Below the pieces are notes generated by a model. It did not search any database and was not told where the DNA came from. It saw only the letters and a list, made by a program, of their open reading frames with translations. Positions 1 to 8,828 of a DNA stretch of 64,000 bases are shown here, piece by piece. Source of the stretch: Campylobacter fetus subsp. testudinum 03-427 (GTDB lineage: Bacteria; Campylobacterota; Campylobacteria; Campylobacterales; Campylobacteraceae); contig CP006833.1 in the NCBI GenBank assembly GCA_000495505.1, forward strand, positions 434,001 to 498,000, written 5' to 3'. Position 1 is the first letter of the stretch. Every line of letters begins with the position of its first letter. Both the position numbers and the translations under genes were made by a program.

Positions 1-1
1 A

Positions 2-667
2 AAAGAAGCAAATTTGCCAAGTTACGTTTATCCTATTTATAACCTATACACAAAGATACAATACAAAAATCATCTTATGCCTGATGATATAAAAAAAGAT
101 TTAAGAAAAATGATAGAAAATAGATCAGAAATAGGCGTTCCAAGCCTTCCTATCTGGTATGTTTCGCTTGAAGCTCCAAACTATCCAAAAGAGGCGTTTC
201 CTGATGGAATTCCAGTATATTTCCACGTAGATGGATATAGTGGTGATGTTCATGAGATGAATACTATAAATCACTATATCGGAATGTATCCTATGGAGTA
301 CGGCGGAAACGTTGAGAGAGCTATAGCACCTTATTATCTGCTAGTTGCGACTATATTTATGCTTTTATATTTGTATTACGATGGCAGGGGAAACTCTCTT
401 TTACTTATACCTACTATCATAGCTCCAGTGTTATTTATGAGTGCATTTGTAGGTTGGCTTTACTGGTATGGACACAATATGCAAGAGTGGGGCGCATTTA
501 AGATAAAACCATTTATGCCAACAGCCTTAGGAGATGGAAAAGTAGCTCAATTTACGACTCATTCATATCCTACTATAGGTTTTTGGGTGATGATGGCTAT
601 GAGTATATCTTGTATATTAGCTATATTTTCAAAGAAAAAATATCTAAAGTCTAAGGACGAGGCGTGA
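2..667 (+). CDS. nosB: NosB-like membrane protein of the nos operon (5' end outside the window)
   Basis: About 220 residues of a membrane protein immediately upstream of nosD. The N-terminal half is hydrophilic and probably periplasmic. Three hydrophobic segments follow, at about residues 107-123, 128-150 and 190-208 counted from an in-frame TTG at 14. Codons before that TTG stay open to the window edge, so the real start is probably outside. Epsilonproteobacterial N2O-reduction operons run nosZ-B-D-G-C1-C2-H-F-Y-L and this gene occupies the nosB place; its exact role is not established. The identification rests on position and topology more than on a motif. The stop overlaps the GTG start of nosD. 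Confidence 0.7.
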   Translation, partial: KEANLPSYVYPIYNLYTKIQYKNHLMPDDIKKDLRKMIENRSEIGVPSLPIWYVSLEAPNYPKEAFPDGIPVYFHVDGYSGDVHEMNTINHYIGMYPMEYGGNVERAIAPYYLLVATIFMLLYLYYDGRGNSLLLIPTIIAPVLFMSAFVGWLYWYGHNMQEWGAFKIKPFMPTALGDGKVAQFTTHSYPTIGFWVMMAMSISCILAIFSKKKYLKSKDEA

Positions 668-1878
668 GAAAACTCTGCTTATTTTTACTCATCATTCAAG
701 CAAGTTTTGCAAATCCCTTGCAAAATGCTATCGATAGTGCAAGTCCAGGAGATATAATCGAGCTTGGAGATGCTAAATACGTCGGAAATATCGTGATAAA
801 TAAAGCCATCACGATAGACGGTAAAAACAGAGCAGTTATCCAAGGAGAGGGAAAAGGAGATGTTATAAAGATTATTAGTTCTAACGTCTCTCTTTTAAAT
901 TTAAATATTCAAGGTAGTGGCGACTCTCATACGACTATAGATTCAGCTATTAGCTGTGATCAAGCAAACGAGATAAGCATTATAGGTAACCACATAAGCG
1001 ACTCTTTGTTTGGTATAAATTTCAAACAGTGTAACGCTTCTGTGATAAAAGATAATTTTATAACTTCAAAAGATGTTGATTTGGGACTTAGAGGCGATGC
1101 TATAAGACTTTGGTATAGCCATGATAATTTAGTACAGAGCAACCATATACAAAAAAGTAGAGATATGGTTATTTGGTATTCGAGTAATAATATTATAAGA
1201 AAAAATTACGGCGAATACGGTAGATACTCTTTACATTTTATGTACGCTGGTAAAAATTTAGTAGAGGAAAACGTATTTAAGTACAACTCAGTAGGTATAT
1301 TTTTTATGTTTTCATCTGGATCTCTTGTGAAAAATAACCAAGTTCTAAGTTCTACTGGAGCATTTGGAGTTGGTATCGGTATGAAAGATACGAGCGATTT
1401 TGTGATACAAAACAATATACTTTCATACAATGCAAGAGGATTATATCTTGATCAGTCGCCATTTCAGCCAGGAACAATAAACAAATTTGAAAATAATCAA
1501 ATTTTATACAACACCGTTGGAGTTCAGTTCCACGCTACTCAGCACAAAAGTATATTTTTAGAAAATGATTTTATAGGAAATATGGAAGTCGCTATAAATG
1601 ATACTCCAGGCTCAAAGATAGCTAAAAATGAGTGGAGCAAAAACTATTTTGACGATTATGAAGGTTTTGATAGAAATAAAGACGGTATAGGAGACCTTCC
1701 ATATCAAAACTATACATATTTAGACTCATTATGGCAGTATCATCCTAATTTACGATTTTTTTACGGTAGTTCTATTATAAGTATTTTAAATTTTATAGCT
1801 CGTTTAGCACCGTTTTCAAATCCGGAACTTCTTATAACAGATGAAAATCCAAGGATAAAAAGAGCATATTATGAATAG
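664..1878 (+). CDS. nosD: NosD, periplasmic copper-processing beta-helix protein
   Basis: 404 residues with a GTG start overlapping the upstream stop. The N-terminus is a signal peptide (MRKLCLFLLIIQASFA). The body is a long run of short repeats rich in N, G and I (for example the IIGNHI, VIKDNF, LVQSNHI and IIRKNY steps), typical of the right-handed parallel beta-helix (CASH/NosD) fold. NosD works with the NosF-NosY ABC transporter to mature the Cu sites of nitrous-oxide reductase in the periplasm; nosF and nosY lie about 2.6 kb downstream in the same operon. The stop overlaps the start of nosG by 8 bp, indicating co-translation. Confidence 0.9.
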   Translation: MRKLCLFLLIIQASFANPLQNAIDSASPGDIIELGDAKYVGNIVINKAITIDGKNRAVIQGEGKGDVIKIISSNVSLLNLNIQGSGDSHTTIDSAISCDQANEISIIGNHISDSLFGINFKQCNASVIKDNFITSKDVDLGLRGDAIRLWYSHDNLVQSNHIQKSRDMVIWYSSNNIIRKNYGEYGRYSLHFMYAGKNLVEENVFKYNSVGIFFMFSSGSLVKNNQVLSSTGAFGVGIGMKDTSDFVIQNNILSYNARGLYLDQSPFQPGTINKFENNQILYNTVGVQFHATQHKSIFLENDFIGNMEVAINDTPGSKIAKNEWSKNYFDDYEGFDRNKDGIGDLPYQNYTYLDSLWQYHPNLRFFYGSSIISILNFIARLAPFSNPELLITDENPRIKRAYYE

Positions 1879-2545
1879 ACGAAACTTTACTATATTTAGC
1901 TTAGCTACTTTAGCCTGTAGCGGCGTAGCTGGATATCTACTAAAAGGATATGAAGCAAGAAACCATCTAAGACCTCCTGGAAGTGTAAAACACTTTGAGT
2001 CTTTATGCATAAAGTGCGGACAGTGCGTACAAGTTTGTCCATATCATAGTATAGAGCTTTTGGGTATTGATGATGGGATAAATTTAGCTTCAGCTTACAT
2101 AGATCCTACCAAAAGAGGCTGTTATCTGTGTGATCTATTTCCTTGCGTATTATCTTGTCCAAGCGGAGCATTAGATCACAGTACCACGACTATCAATGAT
2201 GTAAATATGGGAGTTGCGGTCGTAAAAGACTTTAGCAAGTGTTATGCAAATTTAAACAAACAAGTATCAAGAGATGACGTGGCGGACTTGCTTGCTAGAG
2301 AAACTTTCAACGAAAGAGAAGATCAAGCCAAAAAAATTATAAGCGATAGTATAGGCAAGTCCTGTTCTTTATGTATCGATGAATGTCCCATAAAAGGAGC
2401 TATAAAATTTATTGAAATAGACGCAAAACCAGTTCCGAAAATAGAACCCACGTGTGTCGGCTGCGGAGTATGCAGCGAGGTGTGCTTTGCTAAAGTTATA
2501 GAGATAGCGCCAAATAGAACTTACGAAGAAATTTACAAGGAATAA
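1871..2545 (+). CDS. nosG: NosG, NapG-type ferredoxin with four [4Fe-4S] motifs
   Basis: 224 residues. The N-terminus (NRRNF followed by a hydrophobic stretch) resembles a Tat signal, suggesting export of a folded iron-sulfur protein. Four cysteine clusters are visible: C46-x2-C49-x2-C52-x3-C56-P, then clusters around CYLCDLFPCVLSCP, CSLCIDECP and CVGCGVCSEVC. This is the NapG/MauM layout. In campylobacterial nos operons NosG is proposed to work with the membrane polyferredoxin NosH in moving electrons from menaquinol toward the c-type cytochromes NosC1 and NosC2. Pathway role is from family knowledge, not shown here. Confidence 0.88.
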   Translation: MNRRNFTIFSLATLACSGVAGYLLKGYEARNHLRPPGSVKHFESLCIKCGQCVQVCPYHSIELLGIDDGINLASAYIDPTKRGCYLCDLFPCVLSCPSGALDHSTTTINDVNMGVAVVKDFSKCYANLNKQVSRDDVADLLARETFNEREDQAKKIISDSIGKSCSLCIDECPIKGAIKFIEIDAKPVPKIEPTCVGCGVCSEVCFAKVIEIAPNRTYEEIYKE

Positions 2546-2547
2546 CA

Positions 2548-3096
2548 ATGAAAAAAACAGTTATATTTGCCAGTGCATTTTTACTATTAGTCGGCTGTAG
2601 TCAGCAAGATAACAAATTTGATAAAAATGAGACCAAAAATGAAGTAACCGAACAAAACGCGTCTATAGTGGTTAAAAAAAGTGAAAATCAAATAAATGAG
2701 AAAAACAACTGGATAACCTATGATATAGACGGAAAAAAGAGCGTCAAATTTGGGCTTGGTGATGATAATAATGAAACTACAAAGTCAATAGGTGCTTTAG
2801 CTATGACTAGAACTCCTCTTCAAAGTATAAATAAAGCTTTGATAAGAGGAACTTTAAGTAAAAACTTTATTATCAAATGTTCAGCTTGTCACGACGACTA
2901 TGCAAACGGTATCATAGGTCCATCTCTTCTTACAAAGAGCCAAGATGAGATATTTAAAATGATAGAAGCTTATAAAACAAAAACTAAAGTAAATGTTTTA
3001 ATGGCAGATCTTGTAAAACGTATGGACGATAAAGAGATTATGGATTTAGCCATTGAGATAAGTACATTTAATGAGCAATTTAGGAGTAAGAAATGA
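2548..3096 (+). CDS. nosC1: NosC1, mono-haem cytochrome c lipoprotein
   Basis: 182 residues. A lipoprotein signal ends in LLLVGC (lipid-modified Cys about 17), followed by a charged low-complexity linker and one haem-binding motif, CSACH, at about residues 111-115. It is probably anchored in the periplasmic leaflet and passes electrons toward nitrous-oxide reductase. It follows nosG by 2 bp, and its stop overlaps the start of the next cytochrome gene, with which it forms the NosC1/NosC2 pair of campylobacterial nos operons. Confidence 0.85.
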   Translation: MKKTVIFASAFLLLVGCSQQDNKFDKNETKNEVTEQNASIVVKKSENQINEKNNWITYDIDGKKSVKFGLGDDNNETTKSIGALAMTRTPLQSINKALIRGTLSKNFIIKCSACHDDYANGIIGPSLLTKSQDEIFKMIEAYKTKTKVNVLMADLVKRMDDKEIMDLAIEISTFNEQFRSKK

Positions 3097-3542
3097 ATAT
3101 AGGCAAGGGTATAGCTTTAGGCTTTGGTGTAGTTATTGTGTTTCTAATGGGATATTTGTTGATGAGTGGAGATGCGCAACCAGAAGCTAAAACAGTAGCG
3201 CAAAAAACAGGAGAACAGCTTGAGAAAAAAGCGGTAAATAACAACGACTTAGCTACAGACGCCGCAGAGTTAAATAAGATATTAGAGTTAAAACAGAGTT
3301 TAGAAAACAGAAGCGATGGCGTAAGCAAACTCTACTTGACTAGTTGTGCTCCATGCCATGCAAAAGACGGAAAAGGAGTTATAGCTCCAAGTATAGCGGG
3401 AAAAAAGAAAGAAGAAATTTTGGCTAGATTGCATGATTATAAAGCTAACCTTGTACCAAATACGCTTATGAAAGGTGTTTTGGATAATGTTAGTGATGAA
3501 AATTTAACCGCCTTAGCAGAAGAAATTTCTTTGTTTAAGTAA
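3093..3542 (+). CDS. nosC2: NosC2, mono-haem cytochrome c
   Basis: 149 residues. An uncleaved-looking N-terminal membrane anchor (residues 5-24) precedes a hydrophilic linker and a small cytochrome c domain with CAPCH at about 85-89 and the KDGKG turn usual in class I cytochromes. Proposed periplasmic electron carrier between NosG/NosH and NosZ. The start overlaps the nosC1 stop by 4 bp (ATGA type), so the two are probably made together. Confidence 0.85.
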   Translation: MNIGKGIALGFGVVIVFLMGYLLMSGDAQPEAKTVAQKTGEQLEKKAVNNNDLATDAAELNKILELKQSLENRSDGVSKLYLTSCAPCHAKDGKGVIAPSIAGKKKEEILARLHDYKANLVPNTLMKGVLDNVSDENLTALAEEISLFK

Positions 3543-3546
3543 GATT

Positions 3547-4443
3547 ATGAATAAGTATGAATCACGCCAAACCGTTGCAAATGCTAGTTTTCTAAGCACA
3601 TTTATCAGCACTGATAAAAATGGTAAAAAGCGCCCAAGCATACGCTTTTACCGCTATTTTATAATGATATTAGTACATCTTTTATTTGTACTTTCATACG
3701 TAGCTGATATCCAAATCCTAGAAGGCGATATCACTGGATCAAGGATAATGGGATTTCACTTAGCTGATCCTTTTATCACCACTGAGATAATATTAGCCCA
3801 TGATAGTTTCCCGATAAATTTGATGATAGGTTCGCTTACTATACTAGCATTTTATGTTATATTTGCAGGTAGAGCATTTTGTAGCTTTGTATGTCCGTAC
3901 AATTTTTTTGGAGAGTTTGCCGAAAGACTAAATGCAAAATTAGTAAAAGCTAAGATTATCAAACCTAGACATTTTGATCCAAATATGCGATATATCTTTT
4001 TACTAGCATTTTGGCTGCTTAGTTTTCTTAGCGGATATCTTATATTTGAGATATTTAGTCCAGTAGGTATAGTTTCAAGATTTATTATATACGGTTATAG
4101 CGCTGCTATATGGTGGGCTATTTTAGTATTTTTAGTTGAAGTGTTTTTCTCAAGAAGATTTTGGTGCAGATATGTTTGTCCAGTAGGAACTCTTTACTCT
4201 TTAGTATCTGCGATGAGAGCTATAAAGATAAGCTGGAACAAAGATAGATGTGATCACTGCGGAGTATGTATCGATGTTTGTATAGTTCCAAAGGTGCTTG
4301 AGATTACAAAAACCAAAAATGCAGATTCAAACGGTGGAAGCTTTAGTGTTGTTAGTGGAGACTGTACGCTTTGCGGACGTTGCATAGATGTGTGTCACGC
4401 AGATGCTTTATCATATGAAAATAGGCTTAAAAAACTACTATAA
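3547..4443 (+). CDS. nosH: NosH, NapH-type membrane polyferredoxin
   Basis: 298 residues with about five membrane helices in the first 200. Two CP-containing loops (CSFVCPYNFFGE and CRYVCPVGT) are typical of NapH/CcoG-type quinol dehydrogenase subunits. The C-terminus carries two ferredoxin-like clusters, CDHCGVCIDVC and CTLCGRCIDVCH. It is expected to take electrons from menaquinol in the cytoplasmic membrane and pass them to NosG or the NosC cytochromes. It lies 4 bp after nosC2 in the same operon. Confidence 0.88.
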   Translation: MNKYESRQTVANASFLSTFISTDKNGKKRPSIRFYRYFIMILVHLLFVLSYVADIQILEGDITGSRIMGFHLADPFITTEIILAHDSFPINLMIGSLTILAFYVIFAGRAFCSFVCPYNFFGEFAERLNAKLVKAKIIKPRHFDPNMRYIFLLAFWLLSFLSGYLIFEIFSPVGIVSRFIIYGYSAAIWWAILVFLVEVFFSRRFWCRYVCPVGTLYSLVSAMRAIKISWNKDRCDHCGVCIDVCIVPKVLEITKTKNADSNGGSFSVVSGDCTLCGRCIDVCHADALSYENRLKKLL

Positions 4444-4455
4444 AAAGGGCTAAAT

Positions 4456-5109
4456 TTGATAAATTTAAAAAATGTTACTAAAAAATTTGGCGCACTTAGC
4501 GTCTTGGACTGTGTAAATTTAGATATAGATGACGCTAAAAAAGTTCTCATCATAGGTCAAAACGGAGCAGGAAAAACAACTCTTATGAAGACTATTTTAG
4601 GTGAAATTTTACTAAATAGCGGAGAAGTGCTGATAAACGGTGTAGATCCTGCTAAAGACCGCAAAAAAGCTCTATCATATATAAGTTTTGTACCGCAAAA
4701 TCCGCCTCCTTTGAAACTAAGCGTAGGTGAGCTTTGCTGGCTTAGCATAAGCTCAAGTGGATCAAATTTAGATGATATAAAAGCTTATTTAAAAGCTTTG
4801 AATTTAGATTTTGACAAAGAGGATAAAAAACCGTTTTATAAGCTATCAGGAGGTATGAAACAAAAAATTTTGATAGCCATAGCTTTAGCTAGAAACGGCG
4901 ATATACTGATGTTTGATGAACCCACTGCAAATCTTGATCCAGAAGCTAGAGAGTGTTTTTTAAATTTACTAAGCGATAAATTTAAAGAAAAAACTATTAT
5001 ATTTATATCGCACCGACTAAGCGAAGTAAAAGGTATCGTAGAATGCGTCGTAGAGATGGATTTAGGACGTATAACCTCTATAAAAGATTTATCAAAGGAA
5101 GATAGATGA
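4456..5109 (+). CDS. nosF: NosF, ABC transporter ATPase
   Basis: 217 residues, TTG start. ABC ATPase motifs: Walker A GQNGAGKTT near residue 35, signature LSGGMKQK, Walker B ILMFDEPTANLDP and a switch histidine in ISHRL. It pairs with the permease NosY, whose start overlaps its stop by 4 bp. NosDFY supplies a sulfur or copper species needed to build the Cu centres of nitrous-oxide reductase. The start choice follows the spacing from nosH; a nearby in-frame ATG is absent at the N-terminus. Confidence 0.9.
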   Translation: MINLKNVTKKFGALSVLDCVNLDIDDAKKVLIIGQNGAGKTTLMKTILGEILLNSGEVLINGVDPAKDRKKALSYISFVPQNPPPLKLSVGELCWLSISSSGSNLDDIKAYLKALNLDFDKEDKKPFYKLSGGMKQKILIAIALARNGDILMFDEPTANLDPEARECFLNLLSDKFKEKTIIFISHRLSEVKGIVECVVEMDLGRITSIKDLSKEDR

Positions 5110-5933
5110 AGAACCTACTTTTAATTGCCAAAATCGACCTAAGAGAGTCGCTGCGTTCCAAATGGTTTTTGCTTTATCTGCTTATTTTTGCTGGTCTCAT
5201 AGCGACTTTTTTTGTTACTGGAGTGCTGGATTCAAGAGTTGCTGGATTTAGCGGACTTACTAGAATGCTTCTTTTGTTTATTCAAATTTGCGTTGTTATT
5301 TTGCCTATTTTTATACTCATAACCACAGTTAGAAGCATAAGCACAGACCGTGAAGCAGGAGCTTTAGAGTATCTTTTGAGCTTCCCTATCTCACTTAAAG
5401 AGTACTACTTTGGTAAAGCTTTAGGTAGGGCATTTACTATATTTATGCCTATAGTTTTGGCTCTTATATTTTCTTTGGTGATAGCTGTTTTTAAAGGAGT
5501 TGAGATACCGTGGTCACTGTTTTTTTACTACACTTTACTGCTTTTATCTCTTAGTTTTGTGTTTTTAGCGTTTGGATTTCTCATATCAAGCGTGATAAAA
5601 AGTAGCGAGTTTGCACTTGGTTTTTCATTTTTATTTTGGCTATTTTTGTTAGCATTTATAGATTTGGCTTTGATCGGACTTATGATGCAAAACGCGGTAA
5701 ATGAAAACATCATCTACACCATAGCGCTTTTAAATCCTATAGAGGTATTTCGCGTAGCTTCTATAAGTTTATTTGATAGAAACTTAGCTGTTATAGGCGC
5801 GGCGGCTTATTTTATCTTAGATAGTTTTGGAGTAGTAAATTTTATAATATATTCAATAATTTATCCTATAATTTTAGGTATCATAAGCCTAACCTTAGGC
5901 TATATTCTCTTTACCAAAAAGGATTTAGTATGA
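5106..5933 (+). CDS. nosY: NosY, ABC-2 type permease
   Basis: 275 residues with six predicted membrane helices (about 21-40, 55-78, 105-125, 140-162, 173-193 and 245-267) and the ABC-2 layout of a cytoplasmic RSKW stretch before helix 1 and a TDREAGALEYLLSFP segment after helix 2. It is the membrane partner of NosF. Its start overlaps the nosF stop by 4 bp and its stop overlaps the next gene by 4 bp. Confidence 0.88.
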   Translation: MKNLLLIAKIDLRESLRSKWFLLYLLIFAGLIATFFVTGVLDSRVAGFSGLTRMLLLFIQICVVILPIFILITTVRSISTDREAGALEYLLSFPISLKEYYFGKALGRAFTIFMPIVLALIFSLVIAVFKGVEIPWSLFFYYTLLLLSLSFVFLAFGFLISSVIKSSEFALGFSFLFWLFLLAFIDLALIGLMMQNAVNENIIYTIALLNPIEVFRVASISLFDRNLAVIGAAAYFILDSFGVVNFIIYSIIYPIILGIISLTLGYILFTKKDLV

Positions 5934-6385
5934 GAAAAATTTTTTTCTTAGCTCTATTTTGTACATTTTTGTTCGGTGAAAATTTAAAAACCGATCCATT
6001 TTTTAAAGATGTTAATACCACTTGTCCCATTAAATTCATAGACGTATTTTCTCATCCTGATTGGATATCTGTTTTGGAGTACAAAAATGGCGAAAAGATA
6101 CTTTTTAGTTCGGTAAAACCTATGTTTCACTACTTTCATATGAATCCTGCGAAGCATATCTCACCATTAAAAACTATGCTTGTAACTGATTTTAAAACTC
6201 ACACTTTGATAGATGCTTCAACAGCGTATTACGTATTTGGTAGTGGCATAATGAGCAATAGCGGTGATGACCTCATACCATTTGCGAGTTTAGATGACGC
6301 TAAAGCATTTATGAGTGCTAACCACGGTCATAAGATTTTAGAATTCAAAGATGTAACTAAAAAGCTAATTGATTATCTAAACTAA
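5930..6385 (+). CDS. nosL: NosL-like copper chaperone
   Basis: 151 residues with an N-terminal signal peptide (MRKIFFLALFCTFLFG). The C-terminal half has the NosL-type pattern YYVFGSGIMS...DLIPFASLDDAKAFMSANHGHKIL, with Met and His residues that could bind Cu(I). Unlike many NosL proteins it shows no clear lipobox cysteine at the cleavage site, so it is probably soluble in the periplasm. NosL delivers copper to apo-NosZ. It closes the canonical nos gene order. Confidence 0.78.
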   Translation: MRKIFFLALFCTFLFGENLKTDPFFKDVNTTCPIKFIDVFSHPDWISVLEYKNGEKILFSSVKPMFHYFHMNPAKHISPLKTMLVTDFKTHTLIDASTAYYVFGSGIMSNSGDDLIPFASLDDAKAFMSANHGHKILEFKDVTKKLIDYLN

Positions 6386-6394
6386 GGAGTAACT

Positions 6395-6844
6395 ATGAAA
6401 AATTTATTTTTTTTACTCATTGGGGGTATCTTGGTTGGAACGTTGGCTGCATTTCTTTATTATATGGGAAAAGACTATCCTACTTCCACCCCACAAGTAA
6501 AAGAAGCATCTATATCGTGCGATTTAAACGTAGAAGATTGCGATATAGACACTAAGTTGGGCAATGTTACGTTTTCGTTTTATCCGCGCCCACTTGTAGG
6601 TATGGCTCCTACTACTTTAAAGATTTCAGGACTTCCACAAAACATAAAAGATCCAAATGTTCGCATTTATGGATTAAATATGCAAATGGGAGTCATCAGC
6701 GCTCCTCTTGTAAAACAAGGCAGCTCATACAGTGCAAATATAGTTATAAGTCTTTGCGTAGTCTCTCGTATGGAGTATAGACTAGAAGTTTTAAGCGGCG
6801 ATAAACCGCTTGATGTGAGCATTGATTTTTATATAAAAAGTTAA
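6395..6844 (+). CDS. Conserved membrane-anchored periplasmic protein at the end of the nos operon
   Basis: 149 residues. One N-terminal membrane anchor (3-24) precedes a small domain that looks all-beta, with Met residues in a PLVGMAP and GLNMQMGV context. The overall shape (anchor, then immunoglobulin-like strands) recalls FixH/YtkA-type proteins associated with copper enzymes, but I do not recognise a defining motif. It starts 10 bp after nosL with a good ribosome-binding site (AAGGAG), so it belongs to the operon and probably assists copper insertion or NosZ activity. Function inferred from position only. Confidence 0.6.
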   Translation: MKNLFFLLIGGILVGTLAAFLYYMGKDYPTSTPQVKEASISCDLNVEDCDIDTKLGNVTFSFYPRPLVGMAPTTLKISGLPQNIKDPNVRIYGLNMQMGVISAPLVKQGSSYSANIVISLCVVSRMEYRLEVLSGDKPLDVSIDFYIKS

Positions 6845-6864
6845 ATTTTCTTTGTAGAGTTTAT

Positions 6865-6887
6865 AACCGCTATTTTTTATGGCGGTT
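6865..6887. terminator. Weak hairpin between convergent nos and two-component operons
   Basis: AACCGC pairs with GCGGTT around an AT-rich loop, between the stop of the last nos-operon gene and the stop of the histidine kinase gene read from the other strand. There is no strong U-tract, so terminator function is only suggested by position. Confidence 0.4.
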
Positions 6888-6924
6888 GGCTTTAGTCTAT
6901 TTTTTATTTCGATTATTGCGTTTT

Positions 6925-8142
6925 TTATATGCTAAATATTATACAAAATATATTTTTTTCGCCAGTATGCTCATAAACAAGCTCAAAATTATGTTTATCA
7001 AGCACTCTTTTTACAAGATTCAGTCCATATCCATAACCGCTTCTTGCACTTTCATCTCTAGTAAATACGCTAGTATAAAACTCAAGCGGTTTATCTAGTT
7101 TTTCTCCACTGCTTATTATGCAGAGTTTATTTGGCATTGATTTTATATAAATTCTACTATCTTTTTGATAATCGTTGTATTTTATAGCATTATCTATAAG
7201 ATTTTTTATAGCGATTGAGATATAGTTTAGATCAGCATTGACGCTAAATATACTTTTCATTTCCACATCTAAAATTTCATCTAAAATTATCATTTTCGAT
7301 AAACTTTCTAAAAGTATGCTCTCTATACTCCACTCTTTTATCTCAAACTGAACATTATTTGAGTTTAGTCTTTCTATATGTAGCAGCTCATCTGTTAGTT
7401 TATCCATCGCAGTTACTGAGTTTTTTAATATATTTTTATATTTTCCGTCTTCTAAAAAACTAAGTGCGATTTTAGACTTTGAGATAGGCGTTCTTAACTC
7501 ATGGCTTATATCTGTTAAAAACTGCATTCTGGCTCTATTTACCATTTCTAAAGAGTTTGCCATTTCATTAAATTTACTTATAACTATCGCTATCTCATCA
7601 CCGTTTTTACTCTCTTTGAGTCTGTACGAGAAGTCGCCCATACCAAATTTTTCTATTCCTTTAGCTAAGTTTTTTATAGGTATAAGCATTTTTATAAATA
7701 CGGCAAATATCACAAACAGCAAAAATATATCAGCATATATCATAAAATTTAATATATTTTTTTCCCTATTTTGCGATATTTGTGTTTCGTCGCATATAAA
7801 TATCTCATTACCCATATACTCCAAAGCCAAATACAAAATACCGCCTTTTTTATATATTTTCATCTCTCCTAAGTCGATATTTTGCTCATATATATTTTTG
7901 TATTTGCTTATATCTTTTGGTTTATCTACTATCTCAAATCCCATTATTTTTAGTCTTTCTAAGAGACTTTTTGTATCATCTAGCATTAAAAAGCTAAGTA
8001 TATCATTTGCATTTTTTATATACTTTTCTTTGTATAAAAGTATGGTTTTTTCATCATTTATATCGTTTGTTTTATATGATAAAAGACTCATTAATACAAA
8101 ACTTATCACAAGAAGTATAACTAGTTTTTTAAATATCGACAT
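6925..8142 (-). CDS. Sensor histidine kinase
   Basis: 405 residues. Membrane helices at about 7-24 and 131-152 flank a short periplasmic sensor region, followed by a HAMP linker, a HisKA dimerisation domain with ISHELRTP (phospho-accepting His about 214), and a HATPase domain with the N-box (IKNLIDNAIKYN) and G-box (SGYGYGLNLVKRV). It starts 4 bp after the response regulator stop, so the two are one operon. It lies directly downstream of a cytochrome b / di-haem c / SHP set, suggesting it controls those respiratory genes. The signal is unknown. Confidence 0.9.
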   Translation of the reverse strand: MSIFKKLVILLVISFVLMSLLSYKTNDINDEKTILLYKEKYIKNANDILSFLMLDDTKSLLERLKIMGFEIVDKPKDISKYKNIYEQNIDLGEMKIYKKGGILYLALEYMGNEIFICDETQISQNREKNILNFMIYADIFLLFVIFAVFIKMLIPIKNLAKGIEKFGMGDFSYRLKESKNGDEIAIVISKFNEMANSLEMVNRARMQFLTDISHELRTPISKSKIALSFLEDGKYKNILKNSVTAMDKLTDELLHIERLNSNNVQFEIKEWSIESILLESLSKMIILDEILDVEMKSIFSVNADLNYISIAIKNLIDNAIKYNDYQKDSRIYIKSMPNKLCIISSGEKLDKPLEFYTSVFTRDESARSGYGYGLNLVKRVLDKHNFELVYEHTGEKNIFCIIFSI

Positions 8143-8146
8143 ATGC

Positions 8147-8815
8147 TTAACCTATAAACTTATAGCCGATTCCCCAAACGGATTTTATATATTTTGGGTC
8201 TTTTGGATCGTCAAAAATTTTATTTCGTAGATTGCTTATATGCATATCTATACTTCTATCTTTTAGATCCGCTTTTATATGCGCAGCTATCTCGCCTCTA
8301 GATATGACTTTTCCTTTACTATTTAGCATTAAAAGCAAGATTTCATACTCTATTTTAGTAAGTTCTAAGATATGATTATCGATTGTTATTTCAAGTTTTT
8401 CTTCATCTATGCAAAACTCACCTATAAACCGCTTTTTAACATCTTCTTCGCTCTTTACTATCCGTCTTAATACCGCGTTTATTCTTATTATCAGCTCTTT
8501 TGGCTCATATGGTTTTGCTAAGTAGTCATCAGCCCCATATTCAAAAGCCAAAACTTTATCGCCTAAATTTCCTCTTGCGCTTGAGATTATGATAGCTATA
8601 GTACTAAATACTCTTATCATTTTACACACTTCAAAGCCATCTATTTTTGGTAGCATAAGATCAAGTATAACTAGTACGAATTCACCTTTTTTCAGCTCTT
8701 CAAGTGCGATTTTAGGATCTGCAAAAGCATACACTTTAAATCCGTAATTTTCCAAGTAATCTTTTAAGAGTTCTTGCATCTCAAGGTCATCTTCAATTAG
8801 CATTATATTGCTCAT
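8147..8815 (-). CDS. OmpR-family response regulator
   Basis: 222 residues. The receiver domain has the acidic pair near residues 9-10, the phosphorylated Asp about 52 in VILDLMLP, and the Lys of AKPYEP near 102. The C-terminal winged-helix DNA-binding domain ends in SVWGIGYKF, the usual OmpR-type wing. Partner of the adjacent histidine kinase. It follows the cytochrome b gene by 13 bp, so all five genes from 10860 to 6925 may form one transcript. Confidence 0.92.
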   Translation of the reverse strand: MSNIMLIEDDLEMQELLKDYLENYGFKVYAFADPKIALEELKKGEFVLVILDLMLPKIDGFEVCKMIRVFSTIAIIISSARGNLGDKVLAFEYGADDYLAKPYEPKELIIRINAVLRRIVKSEEDVKKRFIGEFCIDEEKLEITIDNHILELTKIEYEILLLMLNSKGKVISRGEIAAHIKADLKDRSIDMHISNLRNKIFDDPKDPKYIKSVWGIGYKFIG

Positions 8816-8828
8816 TTTACCTTCTTAG

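Noticed and set aside
6886-8230. + strand open frames opposite the histidine kinase (6886-7098, 7616-8230)
   Set aside because: Shadow frames of a well-supported - strand kinase; compositions are Ile/Ser/Phe-rich without domains.
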